This document shows, in pieces, positions 34,631 to 44,123 of a DNA stretch of 64,000 nt (position 1 is the first letter of the stretch; every line of letters starts with the position of its first letter). The notes under the pieces were generated by a model, which saw only the letters and a program-made list of their open reading frames with translations, was not told the origin of the DNA and did not search any database. The position numbers and the translations under genes are program-made. Source of the stretch: Alphaproteobacteria bacterium (lineage in GTDB: Bacteria; Pseudomonadota; Alphaproteobacteria; RF32; CAG-239). The DNA is taken from NCBI GenBank assembly GCA_028706255.1, contig JAQWBS010000001.1:424687-488686 (forward strand). Direction: 5' to 3'.

Positions 34631-36277
34631 ATGTTAAAGTTAATCAAAATATTCACATGTCTGTTCCTTCTTATGAGTGTTAGCAAAAATGTTAATGCCC
34701 AAGCAACCATGAACAGCATGGATCAAAATGCCGATCAGAGTCAGGGAAACTATATGCCTATGGACATGGGATATGCTGGCTTTAACTCGCTGGGAATGAC
34801 TCAAAGTGCTTGGCTTGATCCTTTGCAAAACCTTGGTGAAGGGCAATCAAGACCGGCTTATTCAAAATATTATTGGTCACCAGATTTGGTCTTGCCTGTA
34901 AGACTGAGAGAAGGTATGTTGACTTTGCTTAACTTTCCTGATTGGGAATTAATTGAAGATATTTATATTGGTGATAATTCTACGTTTGACGGGCAAATTA
35001 GTGGCCCAAATACGCTTCTTCTTTATCCTCGAAAAGGCGCGCAAGTTGGCGTTGACACAAACATTATCGTTTTTGGACGTTCTGGTAATCGATATGTATT
35101 TTATGCAAAAAGCGAAGGCGTGAATACGGAAAGATTAACCAACTCTATCATTGATATTGATGTGATTAGCGAAGATGCTGGTGGCAATGGTGGTGGAAGT
35201 TTGGGTGGCTCTTCCATGGGAAAGGGCGGCGGCTCTGGCCGAGCCGGAGGTAAAGGCAATTCAGGAAAATCTTTAGATTCAACTTACACAAAAAGATTTC
35301 AAAAAGCAGATTGGATTAAACATATCCCGCTCGACCCAGAAAATATGAGATTTGATATTGAAGTTTATATTCCAAACCCAGATGATGTTGTTATCGCACC
35401 TGAAAGAGTTTGGAGAGATGATATTTTCACTTATATTGATTTGGGTGAGAAATCTCTTAATATGACGCAACGCCCTATTGTGACGTTGATTGTTGAACGA
35501 ATTGAAGTGCCAGTTGGATTTAGAGCAGCTGGTCCGAACAATCGTCTGATTGTTGTTGAAGCCATTGGGGATATGGTTTTGCGTAATGGAAAGAGAATTA
35601 TTTGTTTGAAAATGAGAAAGTCAGATTCACAAGGAATGCCGACTTTTGCAAGCGATCTTGAAAATCAAGAATGGAGTGTTCCTGCGCCATTACCAGATTT
35701 TTCACAAAATGGAAATGAAAATGGAGCTATGGGCTCAGGTGCAAATGGTATGGTTAATGCTACGGGAACAGATTTCGTTCCAGCTGTTGGCAGTCAGGGT
35801 GCTGCTGGTGGAAGAGGCATAAGATATAATGGTGGAGCAGGCTTCGGCAATGACTATGGCAATATTTCTAATGCGAGTGCTTTTGACAGTACAGATTATT
35901 CTAAGATGCAACGTATTAGTGGAGGCGGACAATCACTCCCTCAGGGCGTAAATGGAAAACAAGCTGGTGCAAGCTCAAATATGGGTGGTGGTTATGGAGC
36001 TGGATTTATGGATTCAGGATCAAGCATTTCCATTGAACTTGGCACAGATGCAAATGTGAATAATCTGGAGATTTTGTGGGGAACACTTTCCTCTAAATAT
36101 TCAGATGTTTTGTCTGTTTATGAACCTTTCTATTCCGTTGATGCTCCGGCGGATGGTCAAGGTAAAGAACTGTTCCACTTGAGAGTTGGACCTGTAAATA
36201 GTCTTAATGAAGGGGACACTGTCTGTGGAAAACTGGGAAGAAACGGAGTCTTTTGTAGCGTAGTAAGAACACAATGA
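34631..36277 (+). CDS. virB9: VirB9 outer-membrane core protein fused to a SPOR-like domain
   Basis: A 548-residue protein with signal peptide. The N-terminal VirB9 domain begins near YYWSPDLVLPVRLREGML and contains EDIYIGDNSTFD and VDTNIIVFGRSGNRYVFYA. A glycine-rich linker of about 25 residues follows, then the C-terminal VirB9 domain (IAPERVWRDDIFTYIDLG, LRNGKRIICLKM). After a second linker rich in G, N and S, the last 80 residues (SISIELGTDANVNNLEILWG, LFHLRVGPVNSLNEGDTVCG) fit the SPOR pattern, with two cysteines placed as in many alphaproteobacterial SPOR domains. SPOR domains bind glycan strands lacking stem peptides. Usual VirB9 is about 290 residues. Confidence 0.8.
   Translation: MLKLIKIFTCLFLLMSVSKNVNAQATMNSMDQNADQSQGNYMPMDMGYAGFNSLGMTQSAWLDPLQNLGEGQSRPAYSKYYWSPDLVLPVRLREGMLTLLNFPDWELIEDIYIGDNSTFDGQISGPNTLLLYPRKGAQVGVDTNIIVFGRSGNRYVFYAKSEGVNTERLTNSIIDIDVISEDAGGNGGGSLGGSSMGKGGGSGRAGGKGNSGKSLDSTYTKRFQKADWIKHIPLDPENMRFDIEVYIPNPDDVVIAPERVWRDDIFTYIDLGEKSLNMTQRPIVTLIVERIEVPVGFRAAGPNNRLIVVEAIGDMVLRNGKRIICLKMRKSDSQGMPTFASDLENQEWSVPAPLPDFSQNGNENGAMGSGANGMVNATGTDFVPAVGSQGAAGGRGIRYNGGAGFGNDYGNISNASAFDSTDYSKMQRISGGGQSLPQGVNGKQAGASSNMGGGYGAGFMDSGSSISIELGTDANVNNLEILWGTLSSKYSDVLSVYEPFYSVDAPADGQGKELFHLRVGPVNSLNEGDTVCGKLGRNGVFCSVVRTQ
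36018..36274 (+). other. SPOR-like domain at the C-terminus of VirB9
   Basis: Encodes the terminal segment with IELGTDANVNNLEILWGTL at its start and HLRVGPVNSLNEG near its end. The spacing between the two halves, the RVGP core and the closing VCGKLGRNGVFCSVV match SPOR domains by eye. A profile search was not possible here. Confidence 0.65.
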
Positions 36278-39200
36278 GTAAAGAAAATTTAACACATTCC
36301 GAAAACTATGTCAGAAAAACCAACCGCATTATTCTTGCGGTTGGTGTGATTTCTTTCTTGCTGTTTTTGTTTGGTGTTTATCTCTTAGTAAATAGTAAAA
36401 ATACTGGCAATGAATATGAAGAACCAGTCTTTACGGATAATGATGATGTGTTGAATATGGCTGACAATGTAAATCCTTTGCAGAGTGCAATTGAATTTGG
36501 AGAGCCTGAAGATAAAGTTATTCCTTTGACATTAACCCCTAATCCAGTACAAATGGGGCAAGTTGTTTTGGGGACTGAGGCAAAGAATGTTTTAACCCTT
36601 GGTACTAATGGAAAAAATTCGATTAAAATTTTAGCGATTAATTTGGCAGAACCTCCTGCAGATGGATTTGAGTTTAACCATACGTGTAATGGGAAAACAT
36701 TACGAGGCGAGGAGACTTGCCATATTACAATGAGTTGGGTTCCTGTCGTTGCGGGAAATGTTCAAAATAATTTCCTTATCACTTGGCATGAATCTAATCT
36801 TTCTCAAAGTAATGCAAAAGCAGAAAAAGTGCCAGTAGAAGGCAGTGCAATCAGAAAAGAAGATTGCAATTACTGTGAAACACCTTCTGGTGTTGCTGAG
36901 GGGGATAAAAAGGCTCAAAAATTAAGAGCGGTTATTGGTCCCGATGGAAATATCATTGGATATAGCGATGAAGAAGGTTTTATAAGAGATGATAAAGGCA
37001 ATATCATTGGGCGAATAAATGAAGCGGGCATGGCAATAGATTCTGAAGGCAATGTCATTGGGGTTGCTGAAAACCGCCGCGTCGTTTTAGATGAATTTGG
37101 AAATGTAATTGGCTATGTTAACCCAGACGGAACGGTTGTTGATCTAAATGGGAACGTCATTGGGCGTGTTTTGCCAGATGGTACGGTTGTTGATTTAAAC
37201 GGCAATGTCATCGGGAAAGCTTCTGATGCAGGTTATGTTTATGATAAAGATGGCAACATTATCGGACGTGTTTTGCCAGATGGCACAGTTGTTGATATGA
37301 ACGGAAATGTTATTGGACGTTTGAATGAAAAAGGTGAAGTTGTTGATGCTGATGGAAACATTATTGGTTATATAACGAAGCCGGGGCGTGTTGCAATTGA
37401 CAAAGACGGAAAAGTTCTTGGGGTCGTTATGCCAAATGGAGCGGTGGTAGATGCGGAAGGAAGAGTTGTCGGCTATTTAGATGAAAATGGCAATATCGTT
37501 GATGAACAAAAAATTGGAAAAATAGGACCAACACGCCGTCTTGCCTATGATAAAGACGGAAACGTAATTGGCTATATTGATGAGAATGGCAATGTTGTTG
37601 ATTTCAACGGAAATATCATCGGTAGAATGTTAGAAGACGGCACTTTGGTTGACTTAGAAGGCAATGTCATTGGAAAAGCTGGGGATTATGTTACTTTGGC
37701 GCTTGATGAAAATGGCAATGTGATTGGTTACGTTGGAAAAGACGGAAAAGTCTATGATAAAGATGGCAATGTGATTGGTTATGTTGGTGAAAATGGCGAA
37801 ATCTTCAGTAATATTCGACGTAAAGTTGGGTCAATTGTCGACGTGGATTTAATTCCAATTGGTCCTGATGGTAGTGTTTTAGGTGCTATAAAAAATAATG
37901 GCGAAGTGGTTGATACTGCAGGACAAAAAATTGGTAGAATTCTAGCAAGTGGACTTGTCAAAGATATGTCTGGCGCTAAAATTGTTGGTAAATTAGTCCG
38001 TGGTGGTTTGGTTGTTGGATATGGCTGTAAAAATGTTGGCTATTTGGAAAAAGATGGCAGAATTAGAAAAGAGAATAAAGAAACCACACATAAAGTTGCG
38101 GCGAATGGAATTATCCACGACGGAAATGGCAATTATATTGGCGAAGTTGTCAAATTAGGACGTGTTTTTGATAATAATTGTAATTTGCTTGGTGAAGTTG
38201 GCAACGATGGCATCGTGAGAAATACGAACGCAGGATATATTGGCTGTGTTAACCCTGACGGAACAGTCTTAAATGATAGGGGAGATGTTGTTGGCGGTGT
38301 GCTTCGAGAAGGAATTGCACTCTCTTATGACGGTAACTATCTCGGCAAAATTAGCCAAGACGGCATTGTGATGTCTGACGCTAAATTACCAATTGGCTGT
38401 GTGAGTGTTTATGGCGATGTTTTAGGTCGTAATGGAAGCTATATTGGTCGTGTTTTGGAAGAAAAATATGCTTTTGACTTAGACGGAAATTTCATCGGCG
38501 AAGTTGACGAAGATGGCAGAATTGATATCTCAGGGATTGGTCATGCGAAAATTTTTGCCAATAATTCTTTGGCAGATAATAATAATGATATTATTGGTCA
38601 GGTGATGCACGAAAAAACAATTATCATGGATTCAACAGGCATCAAAGGAAACCTATTTCCAGATGGCAATATATATAGTTACAGCGGAGCTTCGTTGGGA
38701 AAAATTCATGGGGATGGGCTAAGTTTTTATAATACTCAGATTGGCGTGCCATTGAAAAGAGGTCAAGTTGTTGACTTTAGCGGGAAGCTTATCGGTAAAA
38801 CAAATTATGACGGACGTGTGATTAATCGATTTGGAGAATATATCGGAGATATTGATGCTAAAGGCAGATTAATAACTTCAAAAGGCGAATATCGTGGAGA
38901 TGTCTTAAAACGTGGCGTAGCGATAGGATATGACGGTTCTTATATTGGTTATGTTCTAGCAGACGGACAAGTCATTAACTTAGACGGGAATAAAGAAGGA
39001 AGCGTGACTTCAGATGATAAGGTCTTAAGCAATCGAGGTGAAATTATTGGAGAAGTCATTCAGGAAGATATTTTAACAGATATCTGGGGAAATTATAAAG
39101 GCAGAATGAACTCTTTAGGCGATGTGATTGATTTGAAGAATGATATCATTACAGCAATTCTCCCAGGGGCTTCAACAGATAAAGGCTTGAGCATTTTGAA

Positions 39201-39690
39201 AAGAGGGGTTGTTGGTGATTTTGGCGGTAACATCATTGGCTATGTTTTGCCTGACGGTAGTGTTGCAGACACCAATAATGTTAAAATAGGACGTGTTTTG
39301 CCAGATGGAAATGTTATCAGTAATTCAGGAAAACTTGCTGGTGAACTTCTTGATGGAGATATCGTCATTGATAATGCCGATAAATTTGCGGGTTATGTCA
39401 GATTTGATGGAAAAGTTGTTGGACTTGATGGAAAAGCTGTTGGAAGTTTAATTTCTGGAGGTTTAGCAGTTGGAAATAATGAAACGATATTAGGTAAGGT
39501 TTATAAAATCGGTGCAACGATTTTAGGAAATGATGGAAGATATATCGGACGCCTTGCTGCAAATGGCACAGTTGTCGATATGAAAGGTAAAAACATTGGA
39601 TATCTAAAAAACAATGGTTCATTTGTTGATTTAGATAAAAAAGTTTCAGGTTATGCCTTGCAAGAAGTGGCTAAAAATCGGAGGAATTAA
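36274..39690 (+). CDS. Giant 17-residue-repeat protein with VirB10/DotG-like N-terminal anchor
   Basis: A 1138-residue protein. An N-terminal membrane helix (IILAVGVISFLLFLFGVYLLV) puts the rest in the periplasm. Residues 80-205 form an immunoglobulin-like domain (VIPLTLTPNPVQMGQVVLGT, HTCNGKTLRGEETCHITM). From about residue 219 to the end run repeats of 17 residues, consensus NVIGRVLPDGTVVDLNG, regular at first and later diverged. It has no VirB10 C-terminal domain; that is on the next gene. The ATG overlaps virB9's stop (ATGA). The inner-membrane anchor plus repeats resemble the front half of DotG or CagY-like proteins. Confidence 0.75.
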   Translation: MSKENLTHSENYVRKTNRIILAVGVISFLLFLFGVYLLVNSKNTGNEYEEPVFTDNDDVLNMADNVNPLQSAIEFGEPEDKVIPLTLTPNPVQMGQVVLGTEAKNVLTLGTNGKNSIKILAINLAEPPADGFEFNHTCNGKTLRGEETCHITMSWVPVVAGNVQNNFLITWHESNLSQSNAKAEKVPVEGSAIRKEDCNYCETPSGVAEGDKKAQKLRAVIGPDGNIIGYSDEEGFIRDDKGNIIGRINEAGMAIDSEGNVIGVAENRRVVLDEFGNVIGYVNPDGTVVDLNGNVIGRVLPDGTVVDLNGNVIGKASDAGYVYDKDGNIIGRVLPDGTVVDMNGNVIGRLNEKGEVVDADGNIIGYITKPGRVAIDKDGKVLGVVMPNGAVVDAEGRVVGYLDENGNIVDEQKIGKIGPTRRLAYDKDGNVIGYIDENGNVVDFNGNIIGRMLEDGTLVDLEGNVIGKAGDYVTLALDENGNVIGYVGKDGKVYDKDGNVIGYVGENGEIFSNIRRKVGSIVDVDLIPIGPDGSVLGAIKNNGEVVDTAGQKIGRILASGLVKDMSGAKIVGKLVRGGLVVGYGCKNVGYLEKDGRIRKENKETTHKVAANGIIHDGNGNYIGEVVKLGRVFDNNCNLLGEVGNDGIVRNTNAGYIGCVNPDGTVLNDRGDVVGGVLREGIALSYDGNYLGKISQDGIVMSDAKLPIGCVSVYGDVLGRNGSYIGRVLEEKYAFDLDGNFIGEVDEDGRIDISGIGHAKIFANNSLADNNNDIIGQVMHEKTIIMDSTGIKGNLFPDGNIYSYSGASLGKIHGDGLSFYNTQIGVPLKRGQVVDFSGKLIGKTNYDGRVINRFGEYIGDIDAKGRLITSKGEYRGDVLKRGVAIGYDGSYIGYVLADGQVINLDGNKEGSVTSDDKVLSNRGEIIGEVIQEDILTDIWGNYKGRMNSLGDVIDLKNDIITAILPGASTDKGLSILKRGVVGDFGGNIIGYVLPDGSVADTNNVKIGRVLPDGNVISNSGKLAGELLDGDIVIDNADKFAGYVRFDGKVVGLDGKAVGSLISGGLAVGNNETILGKVYKIGATILGNDGRYIGRLAANGTVVDMKGKNIGYLKNNGSFVDLDKKVSGYALQEVAKNRRN
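36931..39650 (+). repeat. 51-bp / 17-residue repeat array in the first giant protein
   Basis: The best-kept stretch is about 37100-37370, where consecutive units read NVIGYVNPDGTVVDLNG, NVIGRVLPDGTVVDLNG, NVIGKASDAGYVYDKDG and NIIGRVLPDGTVVDMNG. DNA copies are similar but not identical, so the array is older than the 75-bp duplication at 25.4 kb. Units further on keep the IG...DG spacing with more change and occasional insertions. Confidence 0.9.
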
Positions 39691-39692
39691 CG

Positions 39693-42600
39693 TTGAAAAA
39701 GCACTCTAAAACATTAACTCGTCTTTCACATAAATTCACTATGTTTTTATGTGTATTGACAGGTGTCTTTGTTCTTTCGACAAAAGGTCTTGCCGCTCAA
39801 GAAATTACGGCAATAGATTTTAATGGTGACTTAATCGGTAAGGTCATTCCAGATGGTAAGGTTGTGAATTTTGACAATCAATTAATTGGAAATATCAATG
39901 CAGATAGTTTGATTGTTGGGTTTAAAGGTGAGCTTTTAGGTGGAATTATCCCACAAGGAATTGCAATTGGCAACGATAATAAGTTTTTAGGAAAAGTGAG
40001 CAATGATGGAACAGTTCGTCTTGCTTCTGGTAAAATTATTGGTAAAGTTTTGCCAAATGGACTAGTTGTCGACGAAATCTACGATGTCATTGGGGCTGTT
40101 CTTTTCCCAGGGTTGATTTATTCAAATTATGGTGAAACAGTGGGACGCTTAACTGGTGATGGTAGTTACACAAATTTGCAGGGGCAAAAGATTGGTTTTG
40201 TTTCTTCAGATGGCTATGCTTATCGCCAAGTTGGCAATGAATATGTTTTAGATGGCAAGCTCATCTCTTCAAAAATGGTCATTTCAGATCAAGGAAAGTT
40301 TATTGGAAGTTTGGCTCCAGGGGGAGATGTAACAGACTTTGAGGCAAATATTATTGGTCGAATCAGAGCCAATGGTTATGTTTATGATGCCAATAATCGC
40401 GTCATAGGTCGTGTTGTTTCAACAGGATTTGCGGTTGGGAATGACGGAAAATATCTAGGATTCATCACTTATAACGGTGAAGTCATTTTGAATGAAAAAG
40501 TGGTTGGTAGATTGCTTGCGAATGATGATATTGTCAATGTTGAAGGCAGTGTCGTTGGTAAAAGAATTGATTTTTCAGCAACGTTCTCAAATGAAAAAGG
40601 AAAATATATTGGTCGTCTTATCCCAAATGGTGAAATTGTTAAAGCCAAAGAAGTTGTTGGAAAATTAGGGGTTGGCAATGCTGTTTTCAACGAAGAAAGA
40701 ATTTTAGGACATGAAGTTAAAACGGGACCTGTGTTTGATTATAAGGGAAGTCTTATTGGTCATGCGCTAAGAAATTCTGCGGTAATCTCCGTTTTAGGAA
40801 CACCTTTGGGAAATATGAAAGCCGATATGGCATATGATAAAAGTGGAAGATTTATTGGAAAAATATCTCAGACAAAACTTGTTATGGGGCTAGATAATAC
40901 CATTCAAGGATTGACAAATATTGATATGACCATTGGACGAGAAGAAGAAAAGAAAAGCGTTTCTCCTTTCGGATATGTCTTTTCAGCAGAAGGTGTTTTA
41001 GAAGGATTTGCAGTTAAACCTGCGCCAATATATAATTTATATGGCATTAAAGCAGCAGATTTGTCATTGAATGGACAGATTGAGAATCAGGGAAATGCCT
41101 ACACAGGCAAGATAACAACTTCTGGCATTCATATTGACGAAAGAAACCGTGTGCTTGGTGCTTTTATAAACCCTAAGCTTGTCGTGGATAAGGCAGAAGA
41201 ATCTTTATATCTCTCAGCATCAAATTTGGTTTATAATCTGAAGCAAAAAATTGTTGGAAAAATTACACCAAACAATAATATCATTGAAGCCTCTGCTGAA
41301 GGCTCAACAAACTTAATGCCAAAAATTGGACAGGCTTATCCTCACTCAATTGTATTGAATGTGACAGGAAATCTTGTTGGCTATGGTTCTGGAGAAAGAG
41401 TAAAAAATTCGGCAGATTCAAATATTGGAAAACTTATCGAAAGAGGCATTGCCATTGATAATAAGGGTGCTTTCTTGGGTGAACTTGCATCATATGAAAC
41501 TGTTGTTGATAATGCTTGCGCATTTATCGGAATTGTGACACCTCGTGGTGAAGTTAAAAATTATCGAGATACATATATTGGTAGACCACTTTTAAATGGA
41601 GAGGTCATTTCAGATAGTGGTGCAGTATTAGGACATGTGGTTAAGGCACTTCCAGTTATCGGAAATGCTGGAAATGTACTTGGTATTACGTCTGTTGATG
41701 GAAAAGTGATTAATTATAATAATGATAATTTGGGTTGTGTTGATGTTTATGGACGTTTGATGAATGTTGACGGATCAATTGTTGGGAGAACAGTTATTAA
41801 TGCGCCTGCAATTGATTTTGAAGGTGTAATCATCGGGCAAACAAACATAACTGGTGCAGTCATTAGTGATGAGAGTAAAACACTGGGTTATATGCAAGTT
41901 GATGAAAGCGTAAACTCTGGCACAGGAATTCCTCTCGGAACACTTTTTAAATATAAATATGCCTTTGATAATGGCAACAAGTTTATCGGAATTGTCAATG
42001 AAGAAGCAAGAGTGATTGGCTTTGACAAAAAAGAAATTGGATATGTTGATTTTTACGGCTATGTTAATAGCGGACGTGAAAAAATAGGATATGCTTTATA
42101 TGATTTATATGTTCATGGAGAAGAAGATTCACTCCAAGGATATATTGCAGCAGATGGAAATGTTTTAGCTTTTAGCGGGGCGAACATTGGGAAGTTAGAT
42201 AAAGGCTTTGTGCTAGATAAATCAGGAAAAGTTATTGCTAGAGGAAGTAGAGATTATAATATTCGTAATGATAAATATTATGTTTTAGGATACCTCAATT
42301 TTAATGGTGACGTCATTGCCAATAGTGGGGAACTCGCTGGAAAAATTGAGCTTAAAGAAGGCAATATTTACAATGCTGAAGAGCAATATATTGCGAAGGC
42401 TTATCCATTACAATATTACAACAACGTTGCCACTGCTAAGCCTGTTTATGGTGAAAATGGTGAAATTATTGGTTATGCCAAAGATGACGGTAGTGTGGTT
42501 GATGAAGATGGAAAACTCATTGCTTTGCTCAATGATGATGGGTTTGCAATTTCTGCAAATGGCGACATCATCGGCGGAACAGGAACAGATTGGTTCACAA

Positions 42601-44111
42601 AATCAACTCAAAGAAAAGTCAAAAAATATGATGTGCCAGAAGTTGGGGTGAGCGGGGAAATGACGGAACAGGCTCGCAAGTCTATGTCAATTGCTTTAAC
42701 AACAGATGGCGAATATTTGGGAAGAATTGGAGATGACGGACAAGTTACCGACGATTCTGGTAAAGTATTAGGCAGAAAAATGCCTGATGGATTGATTATA
42801 GATGATGGTGGTAATCTTATTGGTCTTGAAGAAACGGCTCAACCAGATACAAACGGAATTTTCATTCCAACAGGAACTTTTGGACAAGGTTCAGCTTATG
42901 GCGTTGGGGCTGGGGCAGGTGGAAACTTAGGCCCTGGAGGCGGTTATGGTCCTGGGGAAAGATATGACCCACAAAGATCAGCTGCTTTGAATGAAGCACA
43001 AAATCAACGTCGTCAAAATATTTCAGTCGGAAAAATCAGCACCAGTGTTAAAACGTCAAATTTTGATGGAATGCAAAAAAACTGGGATGAACAAGGCATT
43101 CAAAAAGCAATTTCTTCTTGGCGAGTTGACCTGAGTGAGATGATTCTTTCAGACAAACCAATTCCAGCGGTCATTGCGCGTTCAATTGATAGTAATAATC
43201 CAACACCAGTAACGGCATATGTTGAAAGAAACGTCTATTCAGAAGTTGGAAGAAATATTATCATTCCTGCTGGAAGTCGTGTTATGGGAACGCTTGGTGG
43301 CTTAACAGCAACCACAGAAGATACCTCTCAATCAGCTAAGGTTTCAATTACGTGGGAAAGACTCATTCGTCCAGATGGCTCAATTTTCGTGTTCCAAGGG
43401 CTTACGGGAGATGCGCAAGGTCGTGGGGGTGCTTTGGGATATTTGGATCAACAGTTATTCAAAAAATATACGCTTCCTGTGATGACAACAATGCTTAGTT
43501 CTGGGTTGACTTATATGATGGCAACGGATGATTCTGGTTCGAATGTTGAAAGTTCAAGACAGCAGGCAGCAAATGATGCTCGACAAAACTTTGAAAATTC
43601 TATGAATTCAATTTTCCAACAAATTTTGCAAGATAAAACGAATATTAGACCTTTAACTTATGTCCCTGCTGGTACAAGAATTATCATTTATCCTAATGTG
43701 GACTTATGGTTAAGAACCCCTGAAAGAGATGAGTTGGAAGCTAATGCTCAATTGAATAAGAAAGATGTCTTGATCGATGACCAACAGAAAGTTCGTGAGA
43801 GTAGGGAAGTTGAGTTAAGAAAGAAAATTAACCCATCAGGAAACACGGGTGGTGGTGGCGCCGACAGTTCATCTGTTGTTTATGCACCTGACCAAGATGG
43901 TGTTTCTGAAGCAACAGGTGACGCTCTGCTGATTTCTGATAGAAAGATTGTTGAAGATAGAAAGAAAATGGATGCAAGCAAAAAAGCAGCTAAGCAAAAC
44001 ACAAGTGTTGGCACACCGCCTCCACCTCCGCCATCTTCAGCATCGTCAGCCAGTAGCTCAAGCAAAGAAACAACGACGACGACAACAAATAGTATTCCGC
44101 AGTTGTTCTAG
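39693..44111 (+). CDS. virB10: Giant repeat protein ending in a VirB10/TrbI domain
   Basis: A 1472-residue protein starting at a TTG behind GGAGG, two bases past the previous stop. It has its own signal-like helix (FTMFLCVLTGVFVLSTKGLA), then about 920 residues of diverged 17-residue repeats (LIGKVIPDGKVVNFDNQ), a glycine-rich linker and a VirB10/TrbI C-terminal domain (ITWERLIRPDGSIFVFQGLT, VPAGTRIIIYPNVDLWLRTP). A proline and serine/threonine-rich tail closes it. VirB10 normally spans both membranes as one chain of about 400 residues. Here the membrane anchor and the outer-membrane domain sit on separate proteins, each with repeats. Confidence 0.85.
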   Translation: MKKHSKTLTRLSHKFTMFLCVLTGVFVLSTKGLAAQEITAIDFNGDLIGKVIPDGKVVNFDNQLIGNINADSLIVGFKGELLGGIIPQGIAIGNDNKFLGKVSNDGTVRLASGKIIGKVLPNGLVVDEIYDVIGAVLFPGLIYSNYGETVGRLTGDGSYTNLQGQKIGFVSSDGYAYRQVGNEYVLDGKLISSKMVISDQGKFIGSLAPGGDVTDFEANIIGRIRANGYVYDANNRVIGRVVSTGFAVGNDGKYLGFITYNGEVILNEKVVGRLLANDDIVNVEGSVVGKRIDFSATFSNEKGKYIGRLIPNGEIVKAKEVVGKLGVGNAVFNEERILGHEVKTGPVFDYKGSLIGHALRNSAVISVLGTPLGNMKADMAYDKSGRFIGKISQTKLVMGLDNTIQGLTNIDMTIGREEEKKSVSPFGYVFSAEGVLEGFAVKPAPIYNLYGIKAADLSLNGQIENQGNAYTGKITTSGIHIDERNRVLGAFINPKLVVDKAEESLYLSASNLVYNLKQKIVGKITPNNNIIEASAEGSTNLMPKIGQAYPHSIVLNVTGNLVGYGSGERVKNSADSNIGKLIERGIAIDNKGAFLGELASYETVVDNACAFIGIVTPRGEVKNYRDTYIGRPLLNGEVISDSGAVLGHVVKALPVIGNAGNVLGITSVDGKVINYNNDNLGCVDVYGRLMNVDGSIVGRTVINAPAIDFEGVIIGQTNITGAVISDESKTLGYMQVDESVNSGTGIPLGTLFKYKYAFDNGNKFIGIVNEEARVIGFDKKEIGYVDFYGYVNSGREKIGYALYDLYVHGEEDSLQGYIAADGNVLAFSGANIGKLDKGFVLDKSGKVIARGSRDYNIRNDKYYVLGYLNFNGDVIANSGELAGKIELKEGNIYNAEEQYIAKAYPLQYYNNVATAKPVYGENGEIIGYAKDDGSVVDEDGKLIALLNDDGFAISANGDIIGGTGTDWFTKSTQRKVKKYDVPEVGVSGEMTEQARKSMSIALTTDGEYLGRIGDDGQVTDDSGKVLGRKMPDGLIIDDGGNLIGLEETAQPDTNGIFIPTGTFGQGSAYGVGAGAGGNLGPGGGYGPGERYDPQRSAALNEAQNQRRQNISVGKISTSVKTSNFDGMQKNWDEQGIQKAISSWRVDLSEMILSDKPIPAVIARSIDSNNPTPVTAYVERNVYSEVGRNIIIPAGSRVMGTLGGLTATTEDTSQSAKVSITWERLIRPDGSIFVFQGLTGDAQGRGGALGYLDQQLFKKYTLPVMTTMLSSGLTYMMATDDSGSNVESSRQQAANDARQNFENSMNSIFQQILQDKTNIRPLTYVPAGTRIIIYPNVDLWLRTPERDELEANAQLNKKDVLIDDQQKVRESREVELRKKINPSGNTGGGGADSSSVVYAPDQDGVSEATGDALLISDRKIVEDRKKMDASKKAAKQNTSVGTPPPPPPSSASSASSSSKETTTTTTNSIPQLF
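39810..42560 (+). repeat. Diverged 17-residue repeats in the VirB10-domain protein
   Basis: Units such as LIGKVIPDGKVVNFDNQ, KIIGKVLPNGLVVDEIY and EIIGYAKDDGSVVDEDG keep the IG-x5-G spacing of the first giant protein. They are more divergent, which suggests that the array in the first protein was homogenised more recently or that this one is older. Confidence 0.85.
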
Positions 44112-44123
44112 GGGAGAGGGAAA

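Noticed and set aside
36931-39650. Regular 51-bp repeats as a possible CRISPR array
   Set aside because: Repeats are contiguous, in frame and coding for a 17-residue protein motif, with no unique spacers.
39660-39720. The two giant repeat ORFs as one frameshifted gene
   Set aside because: The second ORF has its own GGAGG site, TTG start and signal-like helix, and the first ends in a normal stop. A sequencing error cannot be fully excluded.
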